A stretch of DNA of 14,869 bases from SAR86 cluster bacterium (GTDB lineage Bacteria; Pseudomonadota; Gammaproteobacteria; Pseudomonadales; Azotimanducaceae), in contig JABMOJ010000318.1 of NCBI GenBank assembly GCA_013204195.1, positions 1 through 14,869 of the forward strand, written 5' to 3'. Positions 7,551-14,644 of the stretch are shown here, in pieces (position 1 is the first letter of the stretch; every line of letters begins with the position of its first letter). Below the pieces are notes generated by a model that ran no database searches, had not been told where the DNA came from, and saw only the letters and a list, made by a program, of their open reading frames with translations. Position numbers and translations under genes: made by a program.

Positions 7551-8465
7551 TTAGCTAATCGATCCTATATGACGATTAGGTTTCGAATGCCGCCATTCTG
7601 CCAACAGCGTCCTCAAGGCGCTTACAAACGCCAACGGCTGATCCAAAAACAAATGATGCTGCGCCTCAGGAATCGCCACAAACGGCACTGATTCATCCAG
7701 CACCTTAAACATAAAGTCTGCAATGTCCTGAGTGAACAGGTAGCTGTCCTCACCGTAGATCACGCCCACTCGACACTGGAGTCTGGCTAAGTCTTTATGT
7801 AGGTCTGTACCGAACTCGAATTTGTTAAACATCGTGTCATCGAACTTCCAGGTCCAACCATCATCAACCTGCTTGATCGAATGGCGACCAATATAATCGA
7901 GAATATAGTCGTTATCACAACCCTGAGGGGGCATCAGACGAAATCTGGCGAGGGCAGATTCGAAGTCTGGGTAGATACGTTTGCGCTTCAGCGGCGAACT
8001 CTTCGGGTCACGCTCCCACTGGAAATCTGGCGGGCGTACCGCCGAGTCCACGAGCACAATCCCCCCCAGGCGCTGACTATAGAGCAAGCCGGTTTTCAGG
8101 GTGATATAGCCGCCAAAGCTATGACCGACGATAATCGTATCGGCACCGAACCCCGCATCGTCGGCAACCGCATTAATCTGTGCAGCGAAAGCTTCTGGCG
8201 TGTAACCGTCTGACGCACCGCTATCGCCGGCACCGGCCAGATCTATGGCGATGGCACGATAATGATCAAGGAAAAATGGCGCGATAAAGGACCACCAATG
8301 TGCGTGGGCACCATTACCGTGGACAAAGATCACCCCGGGCTTTGACGTATCCGAGCCCCAACGCAATGAATGAATCGCAACGCCGCCAACATCGATTGTT
8401 TTGCTTTCTGGGACCACTTCCAGACTTTTCGAAAACCAGCCTGGAATATTCTCTGAAACTGTCAC
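7551..8465 (-). CDS. Alpha/beta hydrolase
   Basis: Alpha/beta-hydrolase-fold enzyme of 304 aa from the start chosen here. Visible elements, in this numbering: oxyanion-hole segment VHGNG (48-52), nucleophile elbow GHSFGG with Ser116, likely acid Asp240 in IYGEDS, and catalytic His at 270 or 271 in EAQHHLFLDQP. A cap region of about 90 residues (140-230) rich in Trp, Asp and Arg lies between the core parts. Such enzymes include esterases, C-C bond hydrolases and epoxide hydrolases; the sequence does not decide between them. I start at GTG 8465 because GAGG lies eight bases upstream; an ATG at 8510 in the same frame would add 15 residues with no ribosome site. It follows the crotonase on the same strand but is separated by the tandem-repeat spacer. 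No signal peptide, so cytoplasmic. Confidence 0.9.
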   Translation of the reverse strand: MTVSENIPGWFSKSLEVVPESKTIDVGGVAIHSLRWGSDTSKPGVIFVHGNGAHAHWWSFIAPFFLDHYRAIAIDLAGAGDSGASDGYTPEAFAAQINAVADDAGFGADTIIVGHSFGGYITLKTGLLYSQRLGGIVLVDSAVRPPDFQWERDPKSSPLKRKRIYPDFESALARFRLMPPQGCDNDYILDYIGRHSIKQVDDGWTWKFDDTMFNKFEFGTDLHKDLARLQCRVGVIYGEDSYLFTQDIADFMFKVLDESVPFVAIPEAQHHLFLDQPLAFVSALRTLLAEWRHSKPNRHIGSIS

Positions 8466-8748
8466 ATACCTGCCCTCGCAATGATAAGGCGCGCAGTCTA
8501 CGCCAGTCATTCATCTGACCCTAGAATGATTCAAGGGCTGATGCTTCCGGTATAGGGGGAATGGATAGCGCGAATGGATAGCGCGAATGGATAGCGCAAA
8601 TGGCTAGCGCAAATGGCTAGCGCAGCTTGCGTGCAGGCTCCTAGCGAGCGGTCTGATTCAGAGCCCTCGATCAGAGCACTCGATCAGGGCCCTCGATAAA
8701 AGCTCTCGATCTGAGCTCTCGATCAGAGCTCTCGATCAGAGCTCTCGA
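8466..8748. other. Repeat-filled intergenic spacer
   Basis: This 283-base spacer between the crotonase stop and the hydrolase start is much longer than the other gaps in this minus-strand run. About 155 of its bases belong to the two 13-bp tandem arrays listed separately. The remaining part next to the hydrolase (8466-8558) could hold a separate promoter, but I see no convincing -35/-10 pair. No coding potential recognised. Confidence 0.6.
8559..8623. repeat. Tandem array 1: five 13-bp units (RAATGGMTAGCGC)
   Basis: Five perfectly contiguous 13-base units: GAATGGATAGCGC three times (8559-8571, 8572-8584, 8585-8597), then AAATGGCTAGCGC twice (8598-8610, 8611-8623). The two subtypes are each internally identical, which indicates expansion of two separate variants by slippage or unequal exchange. 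The unit contains TAGCGC or CTAGCGC, but no strong hairpin. Confidence 0.95.
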
Positions 8749-8757
8749 TCAGAGCTT
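8668..8757. repeat. Tandem array 2: seven 13-bp units (CGATCAGAGCTCT)
   Basis: Units start at 8668, 8681, 8694, 8707, 8720, 8733 and 8746; the last is partial. Units 5 and 6 are identical and the outer ones drift; a decayed copy lies at 8654-8667. Each good unit contains the palindrome AGAGCTCT, so neighbouring copies can pair as 8-bp hairpins with a GATCG loop in several registers. The last unit covers the final sense codons and TGA of the crotonase gene. The period equals that of array 1 though the units are unrelated. Confidence 0.95.
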
Positions 8758-9609
8758 GGGCTCTTCCCACCAGGGGAATGTCGGTGGCATATCCGTCGAC
8801 ACTCGAGCGCTCAGTACCGGCGGCCGCTTTTCTAGAAACGCGGTCACGCCCTCCTTACCGTCAGCCATGCTGGTGTAAAACATATTCAGACTTTCCTGCC
8901 GATGGGCTGCCATGGGATGAGGCTGACTCGACTCTCGATACAAGGTCTGACGAATCAAGGCGATGGATACTGCCGAAGTGGCGTCAACATACCGATGGAC
9001 CAACTTGCGAGCCTCGGTCAGCAGATCTTCAGGGGCATAGACGGCTCGCACTAATCCGCCCCGTAGGGCTTCAGCGGCATCAAATATTTCACCGGAATAC
9101 AGCCAGTCCAGCGCCTGCGACATGCCGACAATTTTCGGCAAAAACCAGCTGGAACAGGCTTCATTCACGACACCGAGTTTCGAGAAGACAAAGCCAAAGC
9201 GGGCCTTATCTGATGCCAGTCGAATGTCCATGGCCAGGGTCATGGTGGCGCCAATGCCCACCCCCACACCATTAATCGCGCCGATAATCGGCTTTTTGCA
9301 GTTATACATGGCTAGGGTCACAACCCCACCGGTATCTCGTACGACACCAGCACCATCCAGGTCGGGACGCTGGCTCTCGTCCAGGCCAAAAACATTGTCG
9401 CCCGGTTGCAAATCCATACCGGCACAGAAAGCCCGACCAGCACCAGTGACCACGATGGCCCGTACCTCGTCATCTTCACTGGCGGCATTGAACGCCTGCA
9501 CCAGTTCTTCCGCCATGGTCACGCTAAAGGCATTCAGGACCTCCGGCCGATTCAGGGTGAGGGTCAAAATACGGTCTTCAATGTCGTATTGCAGGGTCGA
9601 GTAAGCCAC
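8749..9609 (-). CDS. Crotonase (enoyl-CoA hydratase/isomerase) family protein
   Basis: 286 aa crotonase-fold enzyme acting on acyl-CoA thioesters. The first oxyanion segment is GRAFCAGMDL (58-67) and the second is NGVGVGIGATMTLAMDIRLAS (113-133). The two glutamates of classical enoyl-CoA hydratase (E144 and E164 of the rat enzyme) align by eye with Thr122 and Phe142, so hydration is unlikely. The segment FSKLGVVNEACSSWFLPKI (142-160) instead resembles the SPEGCSSYTFPKI region of delta3,delta2-enoyl-CoA isomerase 2, putting a glutamate (Glu150) at the isomerase position. An isomerase role in unsaturated acyl-CoA breakdown is therefore more likely than hydratase. Start is GTG at 9609 with AAGGAG seven bases upstream; it is 11 bases from the GST stop. 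The stop codon lies inside tandem array 2. Confidence 0.92.
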   Translation of the reverse strand: MAYSTLQYDIEDRILTLTLNRPEVLNAFSVTMAEELVQAFNAASEDDEVRAIVVTGAGRAFCAGMDLQPGDNVFGLDESQRPDLDGAGVVRDTGGVVTLAMYNCKKPIIGAINGVGVGIGATMTLAMDIRLASDKARFGFVFSKLGVVNEACSSWFLPKIVGMSQALDWLYSGEIFDAAEALRGGLVRAVYAPEDLLTEARKLVHRYVDATSAVSIALIRQTLYRESSQPHPMAAHRQESLNMFYTSMADGKEGVTAFLEKRPPVLSARVSTDMPPTFPWWEEPKL

Positions 9610-9620
9610 CTTTGTTCTCC

Positions 9621-10226
9621 TTATTTCGCGCGAGCGCGCTGAAAGGCGGGTCGCGCCATCAGACGAGCCAGATAGGCTGTTGTATTGGGTTTGTATTTCT
9701 CATCAAGACCCAAAGAGACACCGAGAAATACCGCATAGCCCACGGCAATATCCGCAACGGTAAAGCGGTCGCCCAGCAGGTAGTCACGACCTTCGAGGGC
9801 CATTTCGACCGATCGCAAACGCGAGTAGTACCACTGTGTATAGTCTGCGACGACCTGCGGTACACGGCGCTCTTCCGGCTCCAAGCGGGTATACCGCAAC
9901 ACGAGGGTCTGCGGGAACGTCAAAGTCGCATCACTGCGATATAGCCAGTTGAGATACTCACCATACTGCGGATCAGAGACATCAAGGCCGAGCTCAGTGG
10001 GACCATATTTCTCCGCCAGGTACTGACACATGGCTGACGACTCTGTCAGGGTGACCGTCCCATCCACCAGCGTGGGCACTGTACCCATCGAGTTAATATC
10101 CAGATAACCGGGCTGGGTAAGCCGTGGCGGAAATTCCATATTCACCAATTCGTAATCCAACCCCATTTCCTCGAGGGTCCATAAAGCGCGTAGTGAACGC
10201 GCATCCTTACAATGATATAGCTTCAT
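9621..10226 (-). CDS. Glutathione S-transferase family protein
   Basis: 201 aa cytosolic GST-fold protein. The N-terminal thioredoxin-like domain (1-76) has the start MKLYHCKDARSLRALWTLEE, the cis-proline in GTVPTL (Pro51), and the glutathione-gamma-glutamyl motif ESSAMCQYLAEKYG with Glu62-Ser63. The helical C-terminal domain carries YLLGDRFTVADIAVGYAVFLG, with the conserved N-cap box and Asp of GSTs. Possible active-site residues are Cys6 or Ser11; which applies is not clear. It could conjugate, reduce or isomerise an electrophile. Its position between an SDR (54-base gap) and the crotonase (11-base gap) suggests one operon handling a reactive or aromatic substrate, for instance a glutathione-dependent isomerisation or detoxification step; this is inference from context. 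Confidence 0.93.
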   Translation of the reverse strand: MKLYHCKDARSLRALWTLEEMGLDYELVNMEFPPRLTQPGYLDINSMGTVPTLVDGTVTLTESSAMCQYLAEKYGPTELGLDVSDPQYGEYLNWLYRSDATLTFPQTLVLRYTRLEPEERRVPQVVADYTQWYYSRLRSVEMALEGRDYLLGDRFTVADIAVGYAVFLGVSLGLDEKYKPNTTAYLARLMARPAFQRARAK

Positions 10227-10280
10227 TACTTGAGTACCTGACTAAGAGTTAAGATGCACCAAAATAGGCCTGGCTGCCGT

Positions 10281-11048
10281 TCAAGCACCACCACTGATAG
10301 TAATTCTCTGGTCCGTGATATAGCGCCCGTCATCGGAACACAGGTGCGCCACCGTCGCGGCAATATCTTCCGGCGTGCAGACAAAACCAAACGGCATGTT
10401 GGCATCTAGCTGCCGCATATCGTCAGGTCCTGGCAACAGACTGACCAGCTTACGCCCCATGTCCGTGTCCACTAGTCCTGGGGCAACGATATTAACTCGA
10501 ATACCATGGGCTTTCTCCTCTTTGGCCAGCGTGTGCGCCAGCGCTTCCATACCGGCCTTGCCAACACTATATAAGCCCATCTGGGCGCCCATACTCTGTG
10601 CTGCGATGGAAGAGATCATAATAATGTCACCCCGCCGGGCACCCCGCATGTGGGGAATCAAGGCTCGAGACATATAGATGGGCCCCCAGAGATTGGCGCC
10701 AAGCAGTAATTGCCACTGTTCGATACTCGCCTCTACCACCGTTGGCCGGTTCACGGCCGATGAGCCGATACCCGCATTGTTGACGAGAATGTCGATCTGA
10801 CCAAAGGTCTCAATGGCTGCCGCACACATCTGTTCGCAGGCAGCCTGATCTGCCAAATCTGCCTGGTAAATGGCGGCTTTGCCACCCAGCTCGCGAACAA
10901 GATTCGCCACTTCCTCTGCAGCGGCCTGGCTCGAAGCATAATTAATCGCGACATTAGCGCCTTCCGCGGCAAACCGTAAGGCGATTGCCCGCCCAATTCC
11001 TCGACTGCCGCCGGTAATCATCGCTGTTCTGCCGACCAACTTGCCCAT
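10281..11048 (-). CDS. SDR family oxidoreductase (FabG-like)
   Basis: 255 aa classical short-chain dehydrogenase. The cofactor motif TGGSRGIG is at 12-19; the Arg in this motif is usual in NADP-preferring FabG-type enzymes. NNAG is at 90-93, catalytic Ser147 in MISSIA, Tyr160 and Lys164 in YSVGK, then APGLVDTDM, and the C-terminal ITDQRITISGGA typical of FabG relatives. I start at ATG 11048 because AAGGAG lies six bases upstream; the frame continues to a TTG at 11063, but that extension would include the ribosome site itself. It is the first gene of the run SDR-GST-crotonase-(hydrolase). Likely a 3-hydroxyacyl-CoA or alcohol dehydrogenase; substrate not readable. Confidence 0.93.
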   Translation of the reverse strand: MGKLVGRTAMITGGSRGIGRAIALRFAAEGANVAINYASSQAAAEEVANLVRELGGKAAIYQADLADQAACEQMCAAAIETFGQIDILVNNAGIGSSAVNRPTVVEASIEQWQLLLGANLWGPIYMSRALIPHMRGARRGDIIMISSIAAQSMGAQMGLYSVGKAGMEALAHTLAKEEKAHGIRVNIVAPGLVDTDMGRKLVSLLPGPDDMRQLDANMPFGFVCTPEDIAATVAHLCSDDGRYITDQRITISGGA

Positions 11049-11271
11049 ACTCTGCTCCTTCAAGACTGTGGATTACTTCGGCTGACAGAATAACCCAAGC
11101 CTCGACCTGGTGCACCGCCTGTCACGAACCGCACTCGGGATTCGCAGGCTGACGCATCAATAATGGGGATTTCTACAGAATTGGCCATTCCTGTCGATGA
11201 CTCCATCACGTTGTATTTGCGAGGTTTTTAACCACGCTTCGAGCGTATTAACAAGCAATACTCGAAAATAA

Positions 11272-11285
11272 TGGAGATATCTCCA
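11272..11285. promoter_or_regulatory. 14-bp perfect palindrome, possible operator
   Basis: TGGAGATATCTCCA is a perfect palindrome in the 279-base divergent region between the SDR and the Bax-like gene, 43 bases before the ATG. Just downstream are TAGACT (11290-11295) and TACACT (11295-11300), possible -10 boxes, so a dimeric protein bound here would sit in the -35 region. No recognised regulator consensus is matched. Confidence 0.45.
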
Positions 11286-11327
11286 CTTTTAGACTACACT
11301 GCCGCCGAATCTTAAGGGGAGTTACTG

Positions 11328-12308
11328 ATGTCACCCATAACGATCTTCGTCTGTCTGGCCATTGGTATCGCCAATATTGTCTTCGGTATTTTGCCCGCCA
11401 CCAGAAGCACGCCGCCAGCACAGACTATCAAAGCACCACTGTCGAATGCGACGCCCACAGTCATTCTTCCGGTCGCACCGTATCATCCAAGACCCGTCAT
11501 GCTCGGCAGCGCCAGCGAATATGTGCCGCCCGACTTTACCCGCGACGGCGACATTCAGGCAAAGAAGCAGGCATTTTATGCGTATTTATTGCCGCGAATT
11601 GACCAGACCAATCAGGAAATCACCCGCGAGCGACAATGGCTGTTGAATCTTCAGGCAAGACTCGCGCAGGGCACGAGCCTGAATGATGCTGATCAGATCG
11701 CATCTTTAAACCCCACATCGACCGACGCTGAAGCCGCGGCTATTCACAACGAAGCCTCGGCTATTCACAACGAAGCCGCGGCTATTCACAACGAAGCCGC
11801 GGCGCTACGCCGCTTGGGCAGGCGCTATAATATGGCGGCTGTCGGGGATGCGCCGGGCGCCCTTGAAGACTACGTTGAAAAGCTGCTCCTGCGAGTCGAC
11901 GTCGTACCGGCGTCCTTGGTGATCGCCCAAGCTGCCAAAGAGTCTGGCTGGGGATCTTCTCGATTTGCTCGAGAGGGCAATAATTTCTTTGGCATCTGGT
12001 GTTTCAACCGAGGCTGCGGCATGACGCCGGCAAACCGCGACGCCGGCCGCCATCACGAAGTCGCTATGTTCAATACGGTAACCGAAGGTGTGCGCTATTA
12101 CGTCCGGACAATCAACAGTCATAATGCCTACGACAAGTTGCGTCAGATTCGAGCCGCTGCTCGCAATAACAATCAACCCTTTGGCGGCGAGCAATTAGCC
12201 ACGGGCCTGTTGCGCTATTCGGAGCGGGGCCTGCTGTATGTGAACGAAATACAATCCATGATTCGCTACAATCGCCTGCAACGGTTTACTCGAGAATACA
12301 GCGCCTAG
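11328..12308 (+). CDS. Bax-like glucosaminidase-domain protein
   Basis: 326 aa, related to E. coli Bax and the FlgJ glucosaminidase domain, expected to cleave peptidoglycan glycan strands in the periplasm. Residues 4-23 form an uncleaved anchor or signal segment, followed by a Pro/Thr/Ala-rich linker. Residues 76-112 (KKQAFYAYLLPRIDQTNQEI and the following Arg/Trp stretch) are typical of Bax. The catalytic domain, about 178-320, has IAQAAKESGWGSSRFA with probable catalytic Glu205, GNNFFGIWCF, and GVRYYVRTINSHNAYDKLR. Between them is a helical insert of four heptads, E135AAAIHN, EASAIHN, EAAAIHN, EAAALRR, encoded by a 21-bp tandem repeat. AAGGGGAG six bases before the ATG is a strong ribosome site. 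Single gene, convergent with galK with only 20 bases between the stops. Confidence 0.87.
   Translation: MSPITIFVCLAIGIANIVFGILPATRSTPPAQTIKAPLSNATPTVILPVAPYHPRPVMLGSASEYVPPDFTRDGDIQAKKQAFYAYLLPRIDQTNQEITRERQWLLNLQARLAQGTSLNDADQIASLNPTSTDAEAAAIHNEASAIHNEAAAIHNEAAALRRLGRRYNMAAVGDAPGALEDYVEKLLLRVDVVPASLVIAQAAKESGWGSSRFAREGNNFFGIWCFNRGCGMTPANRDAGRHHEVAMFNTVTEGVRYYVRTINSHNAYDKLRQIRAAARNNNQPFGGEQLATGLLRYSERGLLYVNEIQSMIRYNRLQRFTREYSA
11730..11803 (+). repeat. In-frame 21-bp tandem repeat (about 3.5 units)
   Basis: GAAGCCGCGGCTATTCACAAC at 11730-11750, 11751-11771 (one G-to-T change giving EASAIHN) and 11772-11792, then a partial copy at 11793-11803. The unit is exactly seven codons, so copy-number changes keep the frame and add one helical heptad each time. 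Confidence 0.95.
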
Positions 12309-12328
12309 GAAATTCCTGAACTCAGGGT

Positions 12329-13489
12329 TCAACTCTTGTGTGTGACTAGCCCGGCACCTGCAACCGCCTGGCAAATATGGATATCCGCCTGCAGCCCTGT
12401 CGCTGCAGCATAGTCTTGATCCACACGAGCAACGACTGCCGCCACCAGGTGCTCGGGCACCAGTGCAACGACACAACCACCAAAGCCGCCGCCTGTCATG
12501 CGCACGCCGCCGGCTTCACCGATTTCACTTTTGATCAGCGTCACCAGTACGTCGATGGGCGCGACAGTGATTTCAAAGTCATCACGCATGGACTCATGGG
12601 ATTCGGCCATCAATCGCGCCATGGTGGTCAAATCACCACTATTGAGGGCCGTCTCTGCCAGCAGCACGCGCGCATTTTCAGTCACCACATGCCGTGCTCG
12701 CCGGCGCACCAGCGGCTCAAGCTCAGCCGCTCGGGCCTCAAAGGTCTCAACACTGACATCCCGCAGCACCTTCACACCTAACTGCTCAGCCGCCGCCTCG
12801 CACTGCAGGCGACGACTGTTATATTCACTATCCACTAGCCCTCGCCGCACATTCAAATTCACGATCATGACCCGCGTGTCCGCGGGCAAAACCACAGGTC
12901 GAGCTTCGAGGGTCTGGCAGTCGATCAACAAAGCCTGATTCTCTAATGCCATCGCGGAGATATATTGATCCATGATGCCGCACTGGCAGCCAACGAATTC
13001 ATTCTCTGCCGCCTGGCCCAACAGGGCCAGATCAAGCATTGATGCTTGCCAGTCAAACAGGCTATTAAACGTCAGCGCCAACGCCATCTCTAATGACGCC
13101 GAAGAACTTAAGCCGGCACCCTGAGGGACATTGCCCGTGACGACGATATCCGCGCCGGCCAGCCGGTAGCCACGGGCCTGCGCGCAATTGATGAGGCCGC
13201 GCACGTAGTTGACCCAGTCTCGCTCGCCGTCCCTTGCCTGAGGCCCAAGAGCATCGAACTCATCCATTTGGTCATAGTCTACGGCAACCACACGTACTCG
13301 GCCGTCTGTCCGCGGCGCAGCGCTAACGACGGTGTAATAGTTGATGCCACAAGGCAGAACGAAGCCGCCATTGTAGTCGGTGTGTTCGCCAATCAAATTA
13401 ACCCGTCCCGGCGCTTGAACTACCAGGGTCGACGGATAACCGAACTCGACTTCAAAACGCTGTTCGGTGATTGCGACTAAGGCTTTCAT
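12329..13489 (-). CDS. galK: Galactokinase
   Basis: ATP-dependent phosphorylation of alpha-D-galactose to galactose 1-phosphate, the first Leloir kinase step, in the cytoplasm. 386 aa, the normal length. Galactokinase signature [19 protein letters not shown] is at 28-46 (Arg29, Glu35, Asp38 for catalysis and sugar binding). GHMP ATP-binding motif [16 protein letters not shown] is at 121-136; GIMDQYIS at 171-178 contains the likely catalytic base Asp174; the third GHMP motif [17 protein letters not shown] is near 340. All key residues are intact. The ATG at 13489 overlaps the galT stop (ATGA) and is preceded by AAGGAA, so translation is coupled to galT. No galE, galM or sugar transporter is adjacent. 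Confidence 0.98.
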   Translation of the reverse strand: MKALVAITEQRFEVEFGYPSTLVVQAPGRVNLIGEHTDYNGGFVLPCGINYYTVVSAAPRTDGRVRVVAVDYDQMDEFDALGPQARDGERDWVNYVRGLINCAQARGYRLAGADIVVTGNVPQGAGLSSSASLEMALALTFNSLFDWQASMLDLALLGQAAENEFVGCQCGIMDQYISAMALENQALLIDCQTLEARPVVLPADTRVMIVNLNVRRGLVDSEYNSRRLQCEAAAEQLGVKVLRDVSVETFEARAAELEPLVRRRARHVVTENARVLLAETALNSGDLTTMARLMAESHESMRDDFEITVAPIDVLVTLIKSEIGEAGGVRMTGGGFGGCVVALVPEHLVAAVVARVDQDYAAATGLQADIHICQAVAGAGLVTHKS

Positions 13490-14538
13490 ACGCGTTCCTT
13501 ATTGCGATAGTGGCGATCACTCTGACCCCGTAAACTCGCGGCCGCCTGTTCGGGCGTCAAATCACGTTGTGCTTCCGCTAACATTTCATAGCCCACCATG
13601 AATTTTTTCACCGATGACGAGCGCAGCAGTGGCGGCAAAAAATGTCCGTGGAGCTGCCAGGCCGAGTGATCATCCGCCGTGAATGGCGCGCCGTGCCAAC
13701 CCATGGAATAGGGAAAAGAACACTCGAATAGGTTGTCATACCGGGTGGTCAATTGCTTGACGATCTTCGCCAGATCAATCCGTTGAGCCTGATTCAACTG
13801 GGGCAATTGTTGAACGGGGGACAAGGGCAATAGCAGCGTTTCAAATGGCCACGCGGCCCAGAATGGGACAACCACTAGCCAGTATTCCGACTGTATGACG
13901 ACCCGCTCGGCCAGATCAATCTCACGCCGGGCGTAATCTAACAACAGAGACCCACCGTGTTGCCGCGCATAATCCACTTGTTGGCGCTGCTCTTTCTCAA
14001 CCTCGGAAGGAATAAAACTGTTGGCCCAAACCTGGCCATGGGGATGCGGATTCGAACAACCCATGACAGCCCCTTTGTTTTCAAACACCTGGACCCAAGG
14101 ATACTCCTCACCTAAAGCTCGTGTCTGTTCACACCAGGCATCCACTACTAGCTCCAGACTCGTCTGGCTGAGTTCTGGCAAGGACTTGCTATGATCTTTT
14201 GAAAAGCAGATTACTCGACTGACACCCCGGGCTGTCGCCATCTGAAACAAAGGTTCCGTTGACTCTACTTCGGGGGAGTCGGCCAGCAGCGCCGGAAAAT
14301 CGTTATCGAAGACAAATATCTGCGCATAATCCGGATTGTTCGCACCAGTCACACGGGTATTACCGGGACACAAAAAGCAGCTTGGGTCATAGCTTGGCGC
14401 ATTCTCCTCCGCCGTCGCTTCCTGCTGGCCCAGCCAGGGTCTTTGGGACCTGTGGGGCGACACCAGCAACCATTCACCGCTGAGCGGGTTGTAGCGCCGG
14501 TGAGGGTGCGCGCTGTCTTCACCACTTGAACCTATCAA
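13486..14538 (-). CDS. galT: Galactose-1-phosphate uridylyltransferase
   Basis: Exchanges UMP between UDP-glucose and galactose 1-phosphate through a uridylylated histidine. I place the start at TTG 14538, preceded by GGAG at five bases, giving 350 aa and the usual beginning with [20 protein letters not shown]. In that numbering the active-site motif SNPHPHGQ puts His165/His167 next to E. coli His164/His166; Cys55, Cys58 (FLCPGN) and His116 match the zinc ligands (E. coli 52, 55, 115). The C-terminal part has [12 protein letters not shown]. An ATG at 14754 in the same frame would add 72 residues unlike any GalT and overlap the divergent acetoacetate-CoA ligase gene, so I reject it. galT comes before galK in this operon. 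Confidence 0.95.
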   Translation of the reverse strand: MIGSSGEDSAHPHRRYNPLSGEWLLVSPHRSQRPWLGQQEATAEENAPSYDPSCFLCPGNTRVTGANNPDYAQIFVFDNDFPALLADSPEVESTEPLFQMATARGVSRVICFSKDHSKSLPELSQTSLELVVDAWCEQTRALGEEYPWVQVFENKGAVMGCSNPHPHGQVWANSFIPSEVEKEQRQQVDYARQHGGSLLLDYARREIDLAERVVIQSEYWLVVVPFWAAWPFETLLLPLSPVQQLPQLNQAQRIDLAKIVKQLTTRYDNLFECSFPYSMGWHGAPFTADDHSAWQLHGHFLPPLLRSSSVKKFMVGYEMLAEAQRDLTPEQAAASLRGQSDRHYRNKERV

Positions 14539-14644
14539 TTTCTCTCCAACCTGTTGGTCATTTGCTTGGGCGTCACTCGCATTGATCGAGATAATCCCCA
14601 ATAATAGCCAATCTTCACTGACAATAGCAGTCCACACTGAATCT
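14539..14644. promoter_or_regulatory. Divergent galT / acetoacetate-CoA ligase promoter region
   Basis: 106 bases between the divergent starts, which must hold both promoters if those starts are right. It is more AT-rich than its flanks (ATAATCCCCAATAATAG at 14591-14607), with several -10-like boxes on both strands but no well-spaced -35/-10 pair. No operator palindrome was recognised. Confidence 0.4.

Noticed and set aside
8466..8510. Longer N-terminus of the alpha/beta hydrolase from ATG 8510
   Set aside because: There is no ribosome site before the ATG, whereas the GTG at 8465 has GAGG at good spacing; the extra 15 residues look non-conserved.
8559..8757. CRISPR array
   Set aside because: Units are 13 bases and contiguous with no unique spacers; there are no cas genes nearby.
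8778..9604. Two 160-codon plus-strand frames opposite the crotonase gene
   Set aside because: They are Ser/Thr/Pro/Arg-rich shadow translations of a GC-rich gene without a plausible start.
12315..12326. Terminator between galK and the Bax-like gene (CCTG-AACT-CAGG)
   Set aside because: The stem is only four pairs with a weak T-stretch; it is too small to call.
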